Positions 7,195 through 9,317 of a stretch of 9,317 nt of DNA are shown here, in pieces. A program made the translations under genes and the position numbers. Position 1 is the first letter of the stretch, and every line of letters starts with the position of its first letter. The stretch comes from Frankiaceae bacterium (GTDB lineage: Bacteria > Actinomycetota > Actinomycetes > Mycobacteriales > SCTD01). Where the stretch lies: contig CANKBT010000104.1 of the NCBI GenBank assembly GCA_947479995.1, positions 1 to 9,317 of the forward strand, in the 5' to 3' direction. Under the pieces are notes generated by a model, which was not told where the DNA came from, made no database searches, and saw only the letters and a program-made list of their open reading frames with translations.

Positions 7195-7814
7195 GCACGC
7201 CCGATCGGCGCACCGGCGGCGCGATGGTCGCCGCCTTCGCCGTCGCCGCGCTGCTCATCGCCGCCGTCAGCGCCGGCATCGCCGCGCTCGTCAGCACCGA
7301 ACGGCTCGACAGCCGCGTGCAGGTCGAAGTCGCTCGCGTCGAGCGCGAGCAGGCCGCCGAGGACCTGCGCCTTGAGGCCGAGGCCACCGCCGAGCTCGCC
7401 CGCCGCTCGCAGGCCCGCGACGACGGCGAGTGCGCCCTGTTCGACGCGCAGCTGCGACAGCCGGCGCCAGCCGACCTGCGCGCCGCCGTGCTCGCCCTGC
7501 GGCAGCGGAACCTCGAGCGCGCCGCCCCGGGCTCGCCGTGCCTGCTGCCCATCCCCGAGCCCGGCGACCCGCCGCGCCCACCGGCGCCGATGCCCGCCGC
7601 GACGGGAGGAACGCAGGCGCCACCGGCGACAGGCGCAGCGAGGCCCGCGCCTGCGCCTGTCGCGCCTGCCCCTGCCACGGCGCAGCAACCCGCCGCCAAC
7701 CCACCACCGGCGGCGCCGAGCCCGACAGCACCGGCCCCGCCACCCGCAGCGCCCGAGCCGGAGCGCGGGCTGCTCGGCGACCTGACGTGCGACCTCGGGC
7801 TGCTGTGCCCCTGA
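7191..7814 (+). CDS. Single-pass membrane protein with coiled coil and Pro/Ala-rich tail (spanin-like architecture)
   Basis: A 207-residue protein of unrecognised family. A basic N-terminus (MSTPDRRTGG) precedes one hydrophobic helix at about 11-34. A strongly charged Glu/Arg/Ala helix at about 37-78 (a likely coiled coil) follows. A compact segment has Cys81 and Cys117, a very Pro/Ala-rich stretch runs from about 119 to 190, and the short end has Cys200 and Cys206 (LLGDLTCDLGLLCP). The positive-inside rule predicts the N-terminus in the cytoplasm and the rest outside. This resembles an inner-membrane spanin (Rz-type), though no lipoprotein partner is visible and a Gram-positive host has no typical outer membrane. 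The GTG at 7191 overlaps the upstream stop (GTGA). The frame is open from 6792, but the upstream part is Arg-rich shadow. A later ATG at 7224 (Met12) just before the membrane helix is a weak alternative start. Confidence 0.75.
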   Translation: MSTPDRRTGGAMVAAFAVAALLIAAVSAGIAALVSTERLDSRVQVEVARVEREQAAEDLRLEAEATAELARRSQARDDGECALFDAQLRQPAPADLRAAVLALRQRNLERAAPGSPCLLPIPEPGDPPRPPAPMPAATGGTQAPPATGAARPAPAPVAPAPATAQQPAANPPPAAPSPTAPAPPPAAPEPERGLLGDLTCDLGLLCP

Positions 7815-7882
7815 GGTACGCGCTCCGCCGCCTGCGCCGGCTGCTCACCACCCTGCTGGCTCACGACGAGAGGACGGACTGA
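7805..7882 (+). CDS. Possible 25-codon cationic peptide gene
   Basis: A GTG at 7805, overlapping the end of the preceding gene by 10 nt, opens a frame of 25 codons (MPLRYALRRLRRLLTTLLAH, then DERTD). It ends in a TGA that overlaps the endolysin ATG by one base. The peptide would be an amphipathic Arg/Leu helix with an acidic end. For: it fills an otherwise unusual 67-nt gap, and its end is precisely coupled to the next start. Against: no clear Shine-Dalgarno, and Arg/Leu-rich frames arise easily in such G+C-rich DNA. Its translation could simply serve to deliver ribosomes to the endolysin start. Confidence 0.3.
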   Translation: MPLRYALRRLRRLLTTLLAHDERTD

Positions 7883-8475
7883 TGGTCGCCTGGCGCCCCG
7901 CCCCCGCCGCCCGTGCCGTGCTCGAGCAGGCCGACGCCCGCGCGCCCCACCGCAAGGACGGCAGCGACGGACTCAAGGGCGACGACGCCCACGCCGCCCG
8001 CCAGAGCCACCACAACCCCGACTCGCGCGGCGTCGTCCTCGCCGTGGACCTCACCCACGACCCGGCGTCGGGCATCAACGCGCACGGCATGGTCCGCGCC
8101 GCCGTCGCCCGCCGCGACCCGCGAGTGCTCGAGGCCATCAGCGAAGGCCGCATCTGGACGCGCGCCCGCGCCGCCGAAGGCTGGCGCCCTTACCGCGGCC
8201 ACCCGCACGACAAGCACGCGCACCTGTCCATCGCCCGCGAGCACGAGAACGACACGAGCCCGTGGTGGCCCGCCGACCAGGAGGACGAGATGAGCCCGCA
8301 GGACTGGAACCGGCTGCAGAAGATGCTCGACGACACCGTCGACGCCCGGCTCGCCGCGTCGGTGCCGAAGAAGGACGGCGTGCCGTTCTACGAGTACCCG
8401 ATCCGGGTGCTGCTCGCCGGCATCCGCGACGACGTCGGCCGCATCGCCCGCAAGCTCGGGGCCGACAAGCCGTGA
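7882..8475 (+). CDS. M15-like peptidase, probable endolysin
   Basis: A 197-residue protein. Residues about 1-130 match the pattern of an actinophage zinc peptidase with the M15 (DD-peptidase/VanY-like) fold. It has SHHNPDSRGVVLAVDLTHDP (42-61) and a later WRPYRGHPHDKHAHLSIA segment (101-118). The probable zinc ligands are His44, Asp56 and His114, with His112 nearby in the HxH motif. Such enzymes cut peptide bonds in peptidoglycan stem peptides or cross-links. The C-terminal 61 residues (from Met137, MSPQDWNRLQKMLDD) are helical and follow an acidic linker; they are not a recognised cell-wall-binding domain. There is no signal peptide, so export would depend on the holin encoded immediately downstream through a GTGA overlap. 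The ATG at 7882 has GAGAGGA upstream. An internal Shine-Dalgarno precedes Met137 (see separate entry). Peptidase fold fairly sure; cleavage specificity unknown. Confidence 0.75.
   Translation: MVAWRPAPAARAVLEQADARAPHRKDGSDGLKGDDAHAARQSHHNPDSRGVVLAVDLTHDPASGINAHGMVRAAVARRDPRVLEAISEGRIWTRARAAEGWRPYRGHPHDKHAHLSIAREHENDTSPWWPADQEDEMSPQDWNRLQKMLDDTVDARLAASVPKKDGVPFYEYPIRVLLAGIRDDVGRIARKLGADKP
8279..8284 (+). promoter_or_regulatory. Strong internal Shine-Dalgarno within the endolysin gene
   Basis: AGGAGG sits 5 nt before an in-frame ATG at 8290 (Met137 of the endolysin). It is one of the best Shine-Dalgarno matches in the window and has near-ideal spacing. It coincides with the boundary between the peptidase domain and the C-terminal helical part. 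Confidence 0.5.
8290..8475 (+). CDS. Possible separately translated C-terminal endolysin fragment (61 aa)
   Basis: Initiation at the internal ATG would give a 61-residue polypeptide identical to the endolysin C-terminus (starts MSPQDWNRLQKMLDD, ends ARKLGADKP). It looks helical with a mid-segment FYEYPIRVLLAGIRDDVGRI. Several Gram-positive phage endolysins make such a C-terminal product from an internal start and assemble it with the full-length enzyme. Here that is an inference from the start site and domain boundary alone. The motif could also be a by-product of the acidic QEDEM codons. Confidence 0.4.
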   Translation: MSPQDWNRLQKMLDDTVDARLAASVPKKDGVPFYEYPIRVLLAGIRDDVGRIARKLGADKP

Positions 8476-8795
8476 GCACGCGCCTCACGCTCGCTGGCCT
8501 GCACGCCGACGTCGTTGAGCTGCGCAACGACCAGGCCGCGCTCGACGAGCGACTGATCCAGCTCGAGCAGCCGGTGCCTGTCGGGCCGCCCGCCGCCGAC
8601 GGCGCGCCGCCGTGGGTCCGGCGCTACGCCAAGGCCGTCACCGCCCTCGTCGTGACCGCCGCCGGCGCGCTGGCCCTCGTCGTGGAGGACGGCCTCACGC
8701 TCGCCGAGGTGCTGAGCGCGATCGCCGCAGCCGCTGTCAGCAGCGGTCTCGTCGCCGCCGTGCCGAACGCCACGCCGCCCCCGGCCGCATCGTGA
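8472..8795 (+). CDS. Phage holin (actinophage type)
   Basis: A 107-residue protein. Residues about 1-40 form a charged, heptad-like helix (LHADVVELRNDQAALDERLI). After a Pro/Ala/Gly linker comes WVRRYAKAVTALVVTAAGAL (51-70), a VEDGLTLAEVLSA segment, a second hydrophobic helix (IAAAAVSSGLVAAVPN) and a short Pro-rich end. The YAKAV...DGLT..EVL...AVPN pattern is the familiar layout of many actinophage holins, which open the membrane to release the endolysin at lysis time. The GTG start overlaps the endolysin stop by 4 nt (GTGA) without an obvious Shine-Dalgarno, so holin synthesis is probably coupled to translation of the endolysin. The upstream frame extension to 8262 is shadow sequence. Confidence 0.75.
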   Translation: MSTRLTLAGLHADVVELRNDQAALDERLIQLEQPVPVGPPAADGAPPWVRRYAKAVTALVVTAAGALALVVEDGLTLAEVLSAIAAAAVSSGLVAAVPNATPPPAAS

Positions 8796-9211
8796 CCACC
8801 CCGACCGGCGCCGACGGCGAGGGACCGCCGCTGCTGCTCGACCTCGAGCTCACCGCCGGCGAGCCCTTTGCCCGCCAGATCGTCGTGCCGCAGGGGCTCG
8901 TTGACTGGCCGGCCCCTGCTGTGTGGGCGCAGGCCCGCCGCGGCCGGTTCCGCACGGCACCGCTCCTGCTCGACCTCACGCCCTACCTGACGTTGCAGGC
9001 GAACGAGGACCAGGACCTCGTGCTCGAGCTCGCCCTGCCCGCGAGCGCGACCGCGCCGCTCACGCGCTCCGGCGACTGGGACGGCTGGCTCGGCGACGTC
9101 GACGACGGCGGCCGCGCCGTGCAGGTCGTCGCCGGCAAGTTCCACGTCACCCGTGCGGTCAGCGTCCGACCGGCGCAGCCCGTCGGCCTGAGCGCCCCCG
9201 AGGCACCATGA
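8792..9211 (+). CDS. Small strand-rich protein, possible tail or fibre adaptor
   Basis: A 139-residue soluble protein, apparently all-beta. It runs LLLDLELTAGEPFARQIVVP (14-33), VWAQARRGRFRTAPLLLDLT (44-63), a DQDLVLELALPAS segment and a final GKFHVTRAVSVRP strand. The layout (opening strand with a 'taG' turn, middle strands listing a property, closing strand) is like the small N-terminal beta-sandwich of phage baseplate and LtfC-type minor proteins, but I cannot assign a family with confidence. GTG start in a GTGA overlap with the holin gene and no clear Shine-Dalgarno; ATGA overlap with the next gene. Its place after the lysis genes suggests that structural genes resume here. Confidence 0.6.
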   Translation: MTTPTGADGEGPPLLLDLELTAGEPFARQIVVPQGLVDWPAPAVWAQARRGRFRTAPLLLDLTPYLTLQANEDQDLVLELALPASATAPLTRSGDWDGWLGDVDDGGRAVQVVAGKFHVTRAVSVRPAQPVGLSAPEAP

Positions 9212-9317
9212 CGACCCCGGCCGTCGTGCCGTCGGCCACGCCGCCGGCCCCGGTCGCTGTGCCGCCTGTCGTCCGCGACGTCCCGGTGCTGGTCGGCCGC
9301 CGGGCGCTCGCCGGCGC
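9208..9317 (+). CDS. Unidentified gene, N-terminal part only (cut by window end)
   Basis: An ATG at 9208 overlaps the upstream stop (ATGA) and is preceded by GAGG at 9200-9203. The frame stays open to the right edge, giving 36 complete codons: MTTPAVVPSATPPAPVAVPP, then VVRDVPVLVGRRALAG. The Pro/Ala/Val-rich start looks like a flexible N-terminal segment. Too little is present to name a function; a further tail, fibre or structural protein would fit the context. Confidence 0.6.
   Translation, partial: MTTPAVVPSATPPAPVAVPPVVRDVPVLVGRRALAG

Noticed and set aside
7191..7226. Lambda-S-like dual start (GTG 7191 and ATG 7224) before the membrane helix
   Set aside because: No Shine-Dalgarno or translational structure is visible for the second start; noted only as an alternative start.

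Overview
This 9.3-kb window is a densely packed, single-strand stretch of the tail and lysis region of a long-tailed (siphovirus-type) phage or prophage of a high-G+C actinobacterium. By eye the G+C is well above 70%, nearly every third codon position is G or C, and about half of the starts are GTG. The tape measure protein, distal tail protein and tail hub follow each other in the usual actinophage order. No integrase, repressor, attachment site or chromosomal gene is visible, so a free phage and a prophage cannot be told apart. The host genus cannot be fixed either.

Layout, all on the plus strand. Positions 1-2151 hold the C-terminal 716 residues of a tape measure protein, open at the left edge. 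Then come a distal tail protein (2151-3032), a minor tail or baseplate protein (3043-3936), a Gp37-like tail hub protein (3933-5021), a tail fibre with a carboxypeptidase-regulatory-like N-terminus (5024-5821) and an alpha/beta hydrolase with a complete putative Ser-Asp-His triad (5823-6626). Two small multi-spanning membrane proteins follow (6653-6862 and 6859-7194). Next is a single-pass membrane protein with a coiled coil and a long Pro/Ala-rich tail (7191-7814), and a possible 25-codon gene (7805-7882). An M15-like peptidase (7882-8475, probable endolysin) precedes a typical actinophage holin ending in an AVPN motif (8472-8795). A small predicted beta-sandwich tail-type protein (8792-9211) follows, and then the first codons of another gene, cut by the right edge (9208-9317).

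The genes look like one operon. Most junctions are ATGA, GTGA or TGATG overlaps, or gaps of 1-10 nt, and the largest certain gap next to a good start is 26 nt (6627-6652). No stretch over 300 bases lacks a gene, and I see no promoter, terminator, tRNA, CRISPR array or insertion sequence. The first five genes build the tail tube and its adsorption tip. The hydrolase either belongs to the tail tip or helps breach the envelope. The 6653-8795 block supplies membrane permeabilisation and peptidoglycan cleavage.

The points most worth following up are these: a strong internal Shine-Dalgarno with an in-frame ATG inside the endolysin gene, predicting a separately made 61-residue C-terminal subunit; the inner-membrane-spanin-like architecture of the 207-residue protein; the hydrolase at the tail/lysis boundary; and the tiny cationic ORF filling the only conspicuous gap.
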